This document shows positions 49,801 through 57,035 of a stretch of 64,000 nucleotides of DNA, one piece after another (within the stretch, counting starts at the first letter, position 1; every line of letters begins with the position of its first letter). Origin of the DNA: a bacterium BRH_c32 (GTDB lineage: Bacteria > Bacteroidota > Ignavibacteria > Ignavibacteriales > Melioribacteraceae); the NCBI GenBank assembly GCA_001516025.1, contig LOEU01000037.1, positions 186,001 to 250,000 on the forward strand, written 5' to 3'. Below the pieces are notes generated by a model. The model was not told the DNA's origin, did not search any database, and was given only the letters and a program-made list of their open reading frames with translations. Position numbers and translations under genes: made by a program.

Positions 49801-51600
49801 TTGTTCCTCTGTCATATCATAAAAAAGAGTATTAGCAATTTCGGGATTTGGATATATCAATACCGTATTAAATGCACGATGATCGCCGGCAAGAAAAACT
49901 TGATGAATAAATTCAAAATCACGGAATAGGTTTTCTATTTTTTGCGGAGATATAGTTTCCCCTTTAATGTTTTTATAAATTTCTTTCTTACGGTCTATAA
50001 TTTCAATAAAACCATCGCTATCCATAGTCATGATATCGCCGGTGCGGAAGAAGCCATCCGGCTCAAAAGTAGTATTAATATCTTCCTTGAAATATCCTTT
50101 CATGACATAACCACCTTTAATAAGTAGTTCGCCATCATCGGCAACTTTTATTTCTATACCCGGAAGAGCCATGCCTAAAGAATTATTTTTGTAACTATTT
50201 GGCGGAGTCATTGTAATACCACCGGTAGCTTCAGTCATACCGAAACCGCTCATAAGTTCAATACCATGTTGCTGAAAAAATAAAAATATTTCAGCCGGAA
50301 GATAACCTGCTGCCGAAAGTCCCCATTTAAGTTTTCCGCCTGTAACTTGCTTCACCGAAGTTGTTATCTCTTCCTTTGAAGCAAATTCAACATCACATAT
50401 TTCATTTATCTTTTCATATAATTGCATCCATTTCTTAGGTATGCTTATGAATATGGTCGGTTTCACTCGATTCATATTATTTATCATAGTTTCAAGACTT
50501 GGATTTTCCATGAATGAATATTCAGCACCCCAGAATATTGCACCCATCATTTCAAAGTATCTGCCAAAAGTGTGATACATCGGCAGATAAGCCAAAAAAC
50601 TATCCATGTCATTAATTTCAGGAATAGCAATAGCGCGACAGAAGCGTTTAAAAATAATATTCATATAGGTAAACATTATTCCCTTTGGTTCGCCTGTTGT
50701 GCCTGAAGTGTACATAATTGTAGCTATCTCATGAATATCTTTTTTCTCAAGAGAAGTATCCGATTTTTTATTCAGAAATTCACTCAGAGGCATGACCCAA
50801 TCTTCTGCACTATGACCTGAAAGAAGAATTGCTTTCTTTAGAAATGGTAAATCTTTTTTTATTAATTTAATTTTTTGCAGTTCTTTTTCGTCATCAACAA
50901 AAATAATTTCAGATTCAGTTTCATTAAGGATATGTTTTATATGTCCTGATACAGTTGTCGTTGGTATCATTACGTCAACTATATAATTAGATATAGATGC
51001 GAGATCGAGCAAAACCATATCAATACTATTGTTCAAAAGGAAAGCGACTTTAGAATCTTTGTTCTCCAAATTGGCAAGGATAGATTTTCCATATTCTGTA
51101 ACTAAGTTATCTAAAGTAAGCCAATTTATTTTTTTAATTCCTTTACTGTCAATTATGTTAAATAAATTCTTATTAGAATAATCCGATACTCTTTGTTTCA
51201 TTAAGTCGCTAAGAGAAAAATTACTTTTTTCTATAAGCTTATAAATTAAATCAGCTAATTCTTGAGATTTTTTTACTTTCTTTAATATCCCTGAAAGTCT
51301 AATTAAATCAAGTAACGCAGCAATATTTTTATTATTAATTTCGGAATTTTCTTGATTGAGAAGGAAATCTATTATTGGGTAAAGTTTTTCTAAATCAATA
51401 CCTTCGGAAATTTGGTTGTGAAGACTAGACTTAAAAAGAGCATCGATCAATAAAGAAAAATTATCTTCAAAAAGTGAATTCTGAAATTCACCTAATTGTT
51501 TATTTATTGAATCAATGATTAAAGGATATTCATCGGGAAGAATAGATTCTTTGCCTGAATATAATTTTTCTATAAGTAATTTTATATTTATTAATTCCAT
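46879..51600 (-). CDS. Giant fusion: AMP-forming acyl-CoA ligase, unknown middle region, GNAT acyltransferase
   Basis: 1573 residues in one open frame. Residues 1-130 are helical with no match I know. Residues about 140-670 are an AMP-forming ligase: IMYTSGTTGEPKGIMFTY at about 295, MSGFGMTEATGGITM, FFRTGDIMTMDSDGF near 520 and DRKKEIYKNIKGETISPQ. Residues about 670-1420 are not recognised; they are mainly helical, with aromatic-rich stretches such as FGGYWDEYEFWSSKFIAGD. The last 140 residues are a GNAT domain with the acetyl-CoA loop RYRRKGISEGLM near 1518. A protein that activates an acyl group and then transfers it is an inference. It starts 1 bp after the lytic transglycosylase gene. Confidence 0.8.
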   Translation of the reverse strand: MELINIKLLIEKLYSGKESILPDEYPLIIDSINKQLGEFQNSLFEDNFSLLIDALFKSSLHNQISEGIDLEKLYPIIDFLLNQENSEINNKNIAALLDLIRLSGILKKVKKSQELADLIYKLIEKSNFSLSDLMKQRVSDYSNKNLFNIIDSKGIKKINWLTLDNLVTEYGKSILANLENKDSKVAFLLNNSIDMVLLDLASISNYIVDVMIPTTTVSGHIKHILNETESEIIFVDDEKELQKIKLIKKDLPFLKKAILLSGHSAEDWVMPLSEFLNKKSDTSLEKKDIHEIATIMYTSGTTGEPKGIMFTYMNIIFKRFCRAIAIPEINDMDSFLAYLPMYHTFGRYFEMMGAIFWGAEYSFMENPSLETMINNMNRVKPTIFISIPKKWMQLYEKINEICDVEFASKEEITTSVKQVTGGKLKWGLSAAGYLPAEIFLFFQQHGIELMSGFGMTEATGGITMTPPNSYKNNSLGMALPGIEIKVADDGELLIKGGYVMKGYFKEDINTTFEPDGFFRTGDIMTMDSDGFIEIIDRKKEIYKNIKGETISPQKIENLFRDFEFIHQVFLAGDHRAFNTVLIYPNPEIANTLFYDMTEEQKLEYYASSIVTINKFLAPFERILDFRLVMRPFNAENGELTPKGTFKRRTIESNFREVIDSMYTKTSMELKVGNYEINIPNWFLREKGCLSRDIEYSDNRLRIPEQNSSLLIQSVDGNGIIIGSYQYKTSTKKIDFQLLLTNPSLWLGNEELVSFAGNTIFDWVRQLSQKSDIDFEKSDSNIELESDYSDKVKLLKKKEEMLFIGLHYSLLLLQSNVIQDVLLGASYISDVLDNKTALVSKYAYEFLFRPKITSILENKKILIQTASKYIDITDLEKLFAINTKDDVKVFDENVIQYLCKNIKAAELITILESFIDKELLNKPEKILRSPIVLYFKMLKKYGINHPVSYEKVRQIFVKYQIMKENKELSSIAAEYRIGLREGFRSWLGANQMIAVDAETGEEYSWNDVISIEDGIDPEDASKLIEAISTTSVLREAIFLFSKGKLLRLDDIVPSGIWISFIRSYHDKSVYRISIQTRFMGSYDILLNLNKKLSPENIWEEVNWLILAGSRHYLSELVEDFGGYWDEYEFWSSKFIAGDTVHKHIQKELRRNETLSNNRVNILLPFFIWNASASYCNFWRLTGYSLILASPTPSGFIIPTHDYQSGTRVVSFSERRICTGITDFFNTFYENFVKSLLNEFPSLEIRNPWHYIFSGVLNTFGEVEGFKYILQFEEELINNSPRDTILDWIEEFKSFFAGNGFVPKQIFFAVKRFLRWSELNADADLSAQAELIYDLYNTYNLSELEEVHPEARTKFFMETVFKDSNESFKRVLNNLIQKQKNKEISKEAIIKEFFNLSSEFQLSVKENFFLTRLTYPFLKPTDTAAIIKTKAEGEERSDLVIKLFDSDGIPFYIRRPSNPKEISKLHQIFLEANLLVNFRSEHQFLVAVSERGFIIGGLFYTQMNETAIHMDKIVVSNRYRRKGISEGLMNEFSKRLKNEGYKYLTTGFFRPEYFYRFGFSVERKYTGLVKDLSNE

Positions 51601-51601
51601 T

Positions 51602-52537
51602 TTACTCTGCTATAATTTTAATGCTGCCCGGTTCAGGAATTTTAATAATATATTCCGAACCGCTTTTATTATTAAGAAAATTATCTCTAATCCATGGATT
51701 AAAATATTTTATAATTTTGTAATTAATTCCATAGGTCTTAGCGAAATCAGCAACGCTCTCGATTGAAGTAACAACCTTAACATCAAAAGTAGGGATCGGT
51801 TTATAATACTCTTCTTTATCTAAGAAGAAGCCATATTTTTCAGGGTCTTCAAAAAGATATTTATATGCTGCAATTCTGAAAAGATAACGTGAGGTTTCTT
51901 CATTAAAAACGAGATTAAAATAATTTCTACTTTTTTGACGACTGAACTGTTTTTCAATTCCATCAAAACCTACGTTATAAGATGCAGCTGCGGCAGACCA
52001 GCTATTATACTTAGAATAAGCACTCAAAATATATTTACAAGCTGCTTCTGTGGCTTTTTCAATATGATAGCGTTCATCAATTTCTTTATTAATTTCCAAT
52101 CCAAATTTTTTACCGGTAGGTTCAATAAACTGCCAGAAGCCGATTGCAGAAGCCGGAGAGATAGCATTTGTTAAACCGCTTTCAGCAACGCATAAATATT
52201 TAAAATCATCGGGGACATTATATTTTTTTAAAATCGGTTCTATTACCGGGAACCATCTGCCTGATCTTTTTAAATAAAGAATCGCCGCAGAATGCCAATA
52301 TGTATTTACCAAAAATTCTCTTTCTGCTCTTTCTTTCACTTCAAAATCATAAATAGGGATCTCCTCTCCGGCAAATATAATTTTATCCGGCATTGGAGGC
52401 ATTGTAATTTTGTATTCTCTCGGAAGTTCATTCCCCTTTGAATTTTCTTTTTGACCGCCTGAAGCATTTAGAAATAAAAAGATAGAAGTAAATACAAATA
52501 ATGATAGCGAAACAATAAGTGTGATTTTGTTTTTCAT
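51602..52537 (-). CDS. Membrane-bound lytic transglycosylase (SLT family, MltD-like)
   Basis: 311 residues with an N-terminal signal or anchor (residues 5-26). The SLT domain contains the catalytic Glu in YLCVAESGLTN, then SPASAIGFWQFIEPTGKKFGL and the AAAASYNVGFDGI segment. A short LysM-like tail (VTSIESVADFAKTYGINYKIIKYFNPWI) follows. It cleaves glycan strands to give anhydromuropeptides. It probably shares a transcript with the 1573-residue protein (1-bp gap), which raises the question of whether that protein acts on envelope material. Confidence 0.88.
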   Translation of the reverse strand: MKNKITLIVSLSLFVFTSIFLFLNASGGQKENSKGNELPREYKITMPPMPDKIIFAGEEIPIYDFEVKERAEREFLVNTYWHSAAILYLKRSGRWFPVIEPILKKYNVPDDFKYLCVAESGLTNAISPASAIGFWQFIEPTGKKFGLEINKEIDERYHIEKATEAACKYILSAYSKYNSWSAAAASYNVGFDGIEKQFSRQKSRNYFNLVFNEETSRYLFRIAAYKYLFEDPEKYGFFLDKEEYYKPIPTFDVKVVTSIESVADFAKTYGINYKIIKYFNPWIRDNFLNNKSGSEYIIKIPEPGSIKIIAE

Positions 52538-52550
52538 AAAATTACCTTCA

Positions 52551-52592
52551 AAAAAAAAGAAAAGGTTGCATCAAATAAAAATTGATGCAACC
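52551..52592 (-). terminator. Rho-independent terminator after citrate synthase
   Basis: An 11-bp perfect inverted repeat (ggttgcatcaa at 52564-52574, ttgatgcaacc at 52582-52592) with a 7-base loop. On the minus strand it runs into a T-tract (52551-52563) interrupted by one C. It sits 8 bp past the citrate synthase stop and just upstream of the transglycosylase gene. Confidence 0.9.
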
Positions 52593-52600
52593 GGAAATGA

Positions 52601-53908
52601 TTAAGCTTTAATACCTGCTGCTTCTTCAAGCATTTCGGTAGTTACTGATTTTGGTCTTTCGAGCGGATAACCTAATGCTCTACCCCAAACAATATTTGCG
52701 GCTACACCGAATGCTCTTCCTACACCAAATAAAACTGTGTAAAATTCATATTCTTTTATTCCATAGTGCCATTGAATCACACCCGACTGTGCATCAACAT
52801 TAGGCCATGGATTTTTTGCTTTGCCTTGCTCCAATAAAATCGGAGGAACAACTTTGTATAATAGATCAACATATTTAAAAATTAGATCATCTTTCAGATA
52901 CTTAAGAGAAAATTCTCTTTGAGCCATGTATCGTGGATCAGTTTTTCTTAAAACTGCATGACCGAATCCCGGCACTACTCTTCCGCTTTTGAGTGTATCC
53001 CAAACAAATTGTCTCATCTCTTCTTCGGTAGGGACTTTGTTTCCCATTTCGTCCATTACACCTTGAATCCATCTTAAGACTTCTTCATTTGCTAATCCAT
53101 GTAATGGTCCTGCAAGTCCATTAAGCATAGCAGACATTGAATAATAAATATCGGATAAGGCACTTGCAACAAGATGACCCGTATGAGCACTAACGTTGCC
53201 GCTTTCATGATCGCTATGGAGCAAGAAATAAAGGCGGGCAACATCATCATATGGTTTATCAATTCCCATCATATGAGCAAAATTTCCACCTAAATCTAAA
53301 TTAGGATCTGCAGCAATTGTTTTTCCTTCTTTATACTTAAAACGATAAATAAAAGCAGCAATTTCAGGAAGCTTTGCCAATAGATTTAATGAATCATCTA
53401 AGTACGCTTCCCAATATAAATTCTTTGCCAAACCTTCATGATATTTTTTTGCAAAAACCGATTCTTTTTGCAGCGATAATATTGCCGATGAGAACATAAC
53501 CATTGGGTGAGAATCGATTGGCATTGCTTTAATTACATCAAAGACATAGGAAGGCACATTTTTTCTTGAAGTAAATTCCGCTTTAACGTCTTCTACTTCT
53601 GCATCGGTAGGAATATCACCTGTTAATAGAAAATAGAAAAATCCTTCCACAGAAGGCATCTCACCACCTTCTACCTTTGGCAATTTTTCAATCACTTCGG
53701 GAATAGTTAATCCTCTAAATCTTATACCTTCTAAAGGATCTAAATATGAGATATCGGTTACCAAACATTTAATATCTCGCATACCGCCAATTGCCTGACC
53801 GATATTGACTTCGTCAAGCTTAACATCACTAAACTCTTTTACTAACCTTTCTGTTCGTGGACGCCAAGCTGCAATTTTTTCTTGAAGTTTTTGTTTTAAA
53901 GCTGACAT
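52601..53908 (-). CDS. gltA: Citrate synthase, resembling the eukaryotic/mitochondrial type
   Basis: 435 residues. Active-site motifs are GPLHGLANEEVLRWI and VPGFGHAVLRKTDPRY. The N-terminus (LVTDISYLDPLEGIRFRGLTIPE) and the EGFFYFLLTGDIPT stretch look like the mitochondrial-type citrate synthases found in some Bacteroidota and other bacteria, rather than the E. coli hexameric type. It condenses oxaloacetate with acetyl-CoA. It starts 10 bp after hpnE with CCTCC/GGAGG just upstream, and a terminator follows. Confidence 0.95.
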   Translation of the reverse strand: MSALKQKLQEKIAAWRPRTERLVKEFSDVKLDEVNIGQAIGGMRDIKCLVTDISYLDPLEGIRFRGLTIPEVIEKLPKVEGGEMPSVEGFFYFLLTGDIPTDAEVEDVKAEFTSRKNVPSYVFDVIKAMPIDSHPMVMFSSAILSLQKESVFAKKYHEGLAKNLYWEAYLDDSLNLLAKLPEIAAFIYRFKYKEGKTIAADPNLDLGGNFAHMMGIDKPYDDVARLYFLLHSDHESGNVSAHTGHLVASALSDIYYSMSAMLNGLAGPLHGLANEEVLRWIQGVMDEMGNKVPTEEEMRQFVWDTLKSGRVVPGFGHAVLRKTDPRYMAQREFSLKYLKDDLIFKYVDLLYKVVPPILLEQGKAKNPWPNVDAQSGVIQWHYGIKEYEFYTVLFGVGRAFGVAANIVWGRALGYPLERPKSVTTEMLEEAAGIKA

Positions 53909-53918
53909 TACCCCTCCT

Positions 53919-55205
53919 TTAAAATGAACCGATAGAGTTTACTGCCATATGACCACTAAGAATTGCACTTTCAATTGTAGAAGGCAAACCTGTATTCACC
54001 CAATCGCCGGCAATAAACAAATTACCATAATTATTAGTTAAATTTTTTCTAAAGATCTCGGTTTTCTTATTTGGAATAAAGGTTGCCCTTTTCTCCTTAA
54101 TTACTAAAAAATCGAGAATCATACTATGATTTAATATAGGGAAATAATTTTTTAATTCCGAACAAAATTGTCCTATTATATTATTATGAGACATCCCCAT
54201 ATACTTTTCTGCCGAACTTGTAACTAAGGAAATATGTTTCCCCTTATTAAAAATCCAGTGTATATCTGATTCAAGAAGTGCATAAAAAGGTTCAGAAAAA
54301 ATATCTTCTGCTAATTTAATATGGATATTTAAGATTGGTGAATAGTCAAATACTTTATCGAGATTAGGAATAATTTTGTTATTTGTAATCCTTTGAAATG
54401 AATATGGCGGAACAGTTGATATCAGATAATCAAAATCAAGAATCTCTCTTTTATCTGTAATTATTTTAATAGTTTTTTCGTTTTCAAAAACCAATTCTTT
54501 GACAGATTCATTTAAGGAAATGATCCCGGTATGCGAATTAATATACTCGATGGCCTTATTAATAAATAAATCATTAAGATTGCCAGATGCCATGTAAATA
54601 CATGAAGCATCATTGCCTTCAAAGAAGATAGTCTTGAGAATTTTAATAAATATAGTAGCATCTGCTTTATCGATAGTAGTATTTAAAGCACCAATAGCAA
54701 GTACGTCCCAGAGATGCGAAATGATTTTAGGATTTTGATTTTTCTCAATTAGGAATTGCTCAACGGTTTGGTTTATATAATCATTTTCATCAACAAAAAA
54801 TAAATCCAAGAAAAAATCAATAACTTTTATTCTATCTCGAATAGATAAAGCATCGAACTTGAAAATGGCTTTGGAAAGATTCAGAGGGTAATTATTTGAT
54901 TCGGAATTGAGATAAAAAATTTTTCCTCCTTTATCAGCAAATGGAATTTTTAGGAAATCTTGTTTTAATAAAAATTGCTCGGAAGAGATTGTATTAATAT
55001 AATTGAGGGTAGCATAGTAACAGCCGAGAATAATATGTTGACCGTTATCAATTTCGTTTTCAAATTTGGGATGTTTTAAAGAGTATGCCCTACCTCCTAA
55101 TTTAGGAGAAGATTCTAAAAGCTCAACTTTATAACCATTTTTAAGAAGAGAAACAGCAGAACTAAGTCCGGAAAGACCTCCTCCAATAACAATTACTTTT
55201 TTCAT
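53919..55205 (-). CDS. hpnE: Hydroxysqualene dehydroxylase-like FAD enzyme (HpnE)
   Basis: 428 residues. The N-terminal FAD-binding motif is VIVIGGGLSGLSSAVSLLKNGY, followed by LESSPKLGGRAYSLKHP and NGQHIILGCYYATLNYI. The C-terminal FAD site is NLFIAGDWVNTGLPSTIESAILSG. It is the amine-oxidase-like HpnE of the HpnCDE route, which reduces hydroxysqualene to squalene. It shares one base with hpnD (TAATG). On its own it could be called a carotenoid desaturase-like protein; the two synthases upstream settle the assignment. Confidence 0.9.
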   Translation of the reverse strand: MKKVIVIGGGLSGLSSAVSLLKNGYKVELLESSPKLGGRAYSLKHPKFENEIDNGQHIILGCYYATLNYINTISSEQFLLKQDFLKIPFADKGGKIFYLNSESNNYPLNLSKAIFKFDALSIRDRIKVIDFFLDLFFVDENDYINQTVEQFLIEKNQNPKIISHLWDVLAIGALNTTIDKADATIFIKILKTIFFEGNDASCIYMASGNLNDLFINKAIEYINSHTGIISLNESVKELVFENEKTIKIITDKREILDFDYLISTVPPYSFQRITNNKIIPNLDKVFDYSPILNIHIKLAEDIFSEPFYALLESDIHWIFNKGKHISLVTSSAEKYMGMSHNNIIGQFCSELKNYFPILNHSMILDFLVIKEKRATFIPNKKTEIFRKNLTNNYGNLFIAGDWVNTGLPSTIESAILSGHMAVNSIGSF

Positions 55206-56050
55206 TAATATACAAGACTATATTTAGCCCAAACTCCAACACTAATTGCTGCTTTCTCTAATTTTCCGACTTTAATATTTTTAGAAAACACATCAAAATT
55301 TTCTTCTTCAAGTTTTATTAAAAGTTTGGAATAGATATGCTCCATTGCCCTTGCAGCGAACATCGATGGCTTATCTTCAAACGCTAAGGAGGAATCTGCT
55401 TTATTAAATAATGATTTTGCTCTCTCGGCTTCATACTTCATTAGCGATACAAACTGCTCATTATACTTATTATTAATTAGATCTTTTTCAGAATAACCAA
55501 ATTTTTCCAAATCTTCTTGAGGTAAATATATTCTTCCGTTATTTGCATCTGTCTTTACATCGCGGAGTATATTAGTTAATTGCAGAGCAAGTCCAAGATT
55601 AATAGCGTAATCACGAGCCGATTTATTTTTATATCCGAAAATTTCTATACACATTAAGCCGACAGTGGAAGCAGCATAATAACAGTATTTAGAAAGGTCA
55701 TCAAAACTAAAATATCTCTTCTGCCTTAAATCCATTTCCATTCCATATATCAATTCAAAGAATGGTTCAATTGGGATATTAAATTGCTTAATAATTTCGC
55801 CCAATTTATTAAGAAGACCATACTCAGAAGTGCCATGGACTAAAGCCCGTTCTAATTCGATGCGCCACTTGCGAAGACGTTCATATTTAAGATCGTCAGA
55901 TTCGCTCCCTTCATCAACAATATCATCTGTCTTCCGGCAAAAAGCATAAACAGTATTCATCGCCTCTCTCTTAGGAGCCGATAATAGACTAAAGGCATAA
56001 TAAAAACTGCTTTTACTCTTCTTTGCGATCTGTTTTGAATTTTCTTCCAT
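55205..56050 (-). CDS. hpnD: Presqualene diphosphate synthase (HpnD)
   Basis: 281 residues of the squalene/phytoene synthase family. The first Asp-rich motif is in FCRKTDDIVDEGSE and the second in LTNILRDVKTDANNGRIYLP. The opening SFYYAFSLLSAPKREAMNTVYAF fits HpnD/phytoene synthase. In the three-enzyme route it couples two farnesyl diphosphates to presqualene diphosphate. Overlaps hpnC and hpnE by one base on each side. Phytoene synthase is the alternative, disfavoured by context. Confidence 0.9.
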   Translation of the reverse strand: MEENSKQIAKKSKSSFYYAFSLLSAPKREAMNTVYAFCRKTDDIVDEGSESDDLKYERLRKWRIELERALVHGTSEYGLLNKLGEIIKQFNIPIEPFFELIYGMEMDLRQKRYFSFDDLSKYCYYAASTVGLMCIEIFGYKNKSARDYAINLGLALQLTNILRDVKTDANNGRIYLPQEDLEKFGYSEKDLINNKYNEQFVSLMKYEAERAKSLFNKADSSLAFEDKPSMFAARAMEHIYSKLLIKLEEENFDVFSKNIKVGKLEKAAISVGVWAKYSLVY

Positions 56051-56886
56051 TAAGCAAATATACTCTTTATCATTATTTTAATATAGTCAATTTTTTTTAA
56101 AATTGGTCTCTTATTAATCACATCATAATTTTGAGATTCAATCTTATTAAGAATCTCCTCACCGCCAAGAATTGTCATCTTAATTTGTCTCCTAAAATTT
56201 CCCGGAAGTAATGGAATAAGATTCCGACCTTCTTCAAAATATTTCCAAGTTCTACTAACTTGATTTTTTAGCAATGAGCGAAATTCTTCATTGAAATTTT
56301 TTGATTTAAATTTTTCCGGTGAAAAATTGAATTTTTCTAATTCATCTAAAGGGATATAAATTCTATCTTTTAATATATCGCGGCTTATGTCTTGATAGAA
56401 ATTTGAAAGCTGAAGAGCGGTGCAGATACTATCTGAATATCCTTTTGCTTTTTCAGCACGGATATTAATAAACTCGAGCATAATTCTTCCAACCGGATTA
56501 GCTGAATGATGGCAATAAAAAAGTAATTCATCAAAATCATTAAATCTCTTTTTAACGCAATCCATCTCGAAAGCATTCAATAAATCGTAAAAATATTTTG
56601 GTGTTAGATTATATTCTTTGATAGTGGAATGGAGCTCTCTCCAAAAATCATTTTCATATTTCCCTACCAAAGATTTAGAAAATGAATTTTTATATACTTC
56701 TAATTTTTTAATTCTTTCTTCATCAGATAAATTCCCTTCATCGGCAATATCATCAGCAATTCTGGAAAATTGATATAACAAAGAAACAGGTTTTCTTAAT
56801 TTTTTTGGAAGGAAATAAGATATAACCGGGAAATTTTCATAATGTTTTTTCGCTAAATCCTCAGATTCCTTATAAGTATGTTCCAT
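56050..56886 (-). CDS. hpnC: Hydroxysqualene synthase (HpnC)
   Basis: 278 residues, second squalene/phytoene synthase-family protein. Asp-rich motifs are FSRIADDIADEGNLS and LSNFYQDISRDILKDRIYIP. The HYENFPVISYFLPKKLRKPV opening is typical of HpnC. It converts presqualene diphosphate to hydroxysqualene. First gene of hpnCDE; no squalene-hopene cyclase is in the window, so the end product (hopanoid, squalene or sterol) cannot be told. Divergent from the 590-residue gene. Confidence 0.9.
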   Translation of the reverse strand: MEHTYKESEDLAKKHYENFPVISYFLPKKLRKPVSLLYQFSRIADDIADEGNLSDEERIKKLEVYKNSFSKSLVGKYENDFWRELHSTIKEYNLTPKYFYDLLNAFEMDCVKKRFNDFDELLFYCHHSANPVGRIMLEFINIRAEKAKGYSDSICTALQLSNFYQDISRDILKDRIYIPLDELEKFNFSPEKFKSKNFNEEFRSLLKNQVSRTWKYFEEGRNLIPLLPGNFRRQIKMTILGGEEILNKIESQNYDVINKRPILKKIDYIKIMIKSIFA

Positions 56887-56977
56887 TTTTTTCCTTGTTT
56901 CTCAAATCAATTCCAAAAACATATATTAAAATTCTTTTTTGACCTAGTTTATTGAAGAAAATTTACTATTATTAACG

Positions 56978-56998
56978 TATATTATATCCTATAATATA
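56978..56998. promoter_or_regulatory. Inverted repeat in the hpnC / 590-residue-protein divergent promoter
   Basis: Perfect 9-bp arms, tatattata (56978-56986) and tataatata (56990-56998), around the spacer tcc. They end about 37 bases before the ATG of the plus-strand gene and start about 90 bases from hpnC. It could be an operator serving both directions or simply overlapping -10 boxes; AT-only arms make chance symmetry possible. Confidence 0.35.
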
Positions 56999-57035
56999 TA
57001 AATTAGAGCTTATAAATTACAACGGAATTTCAATA

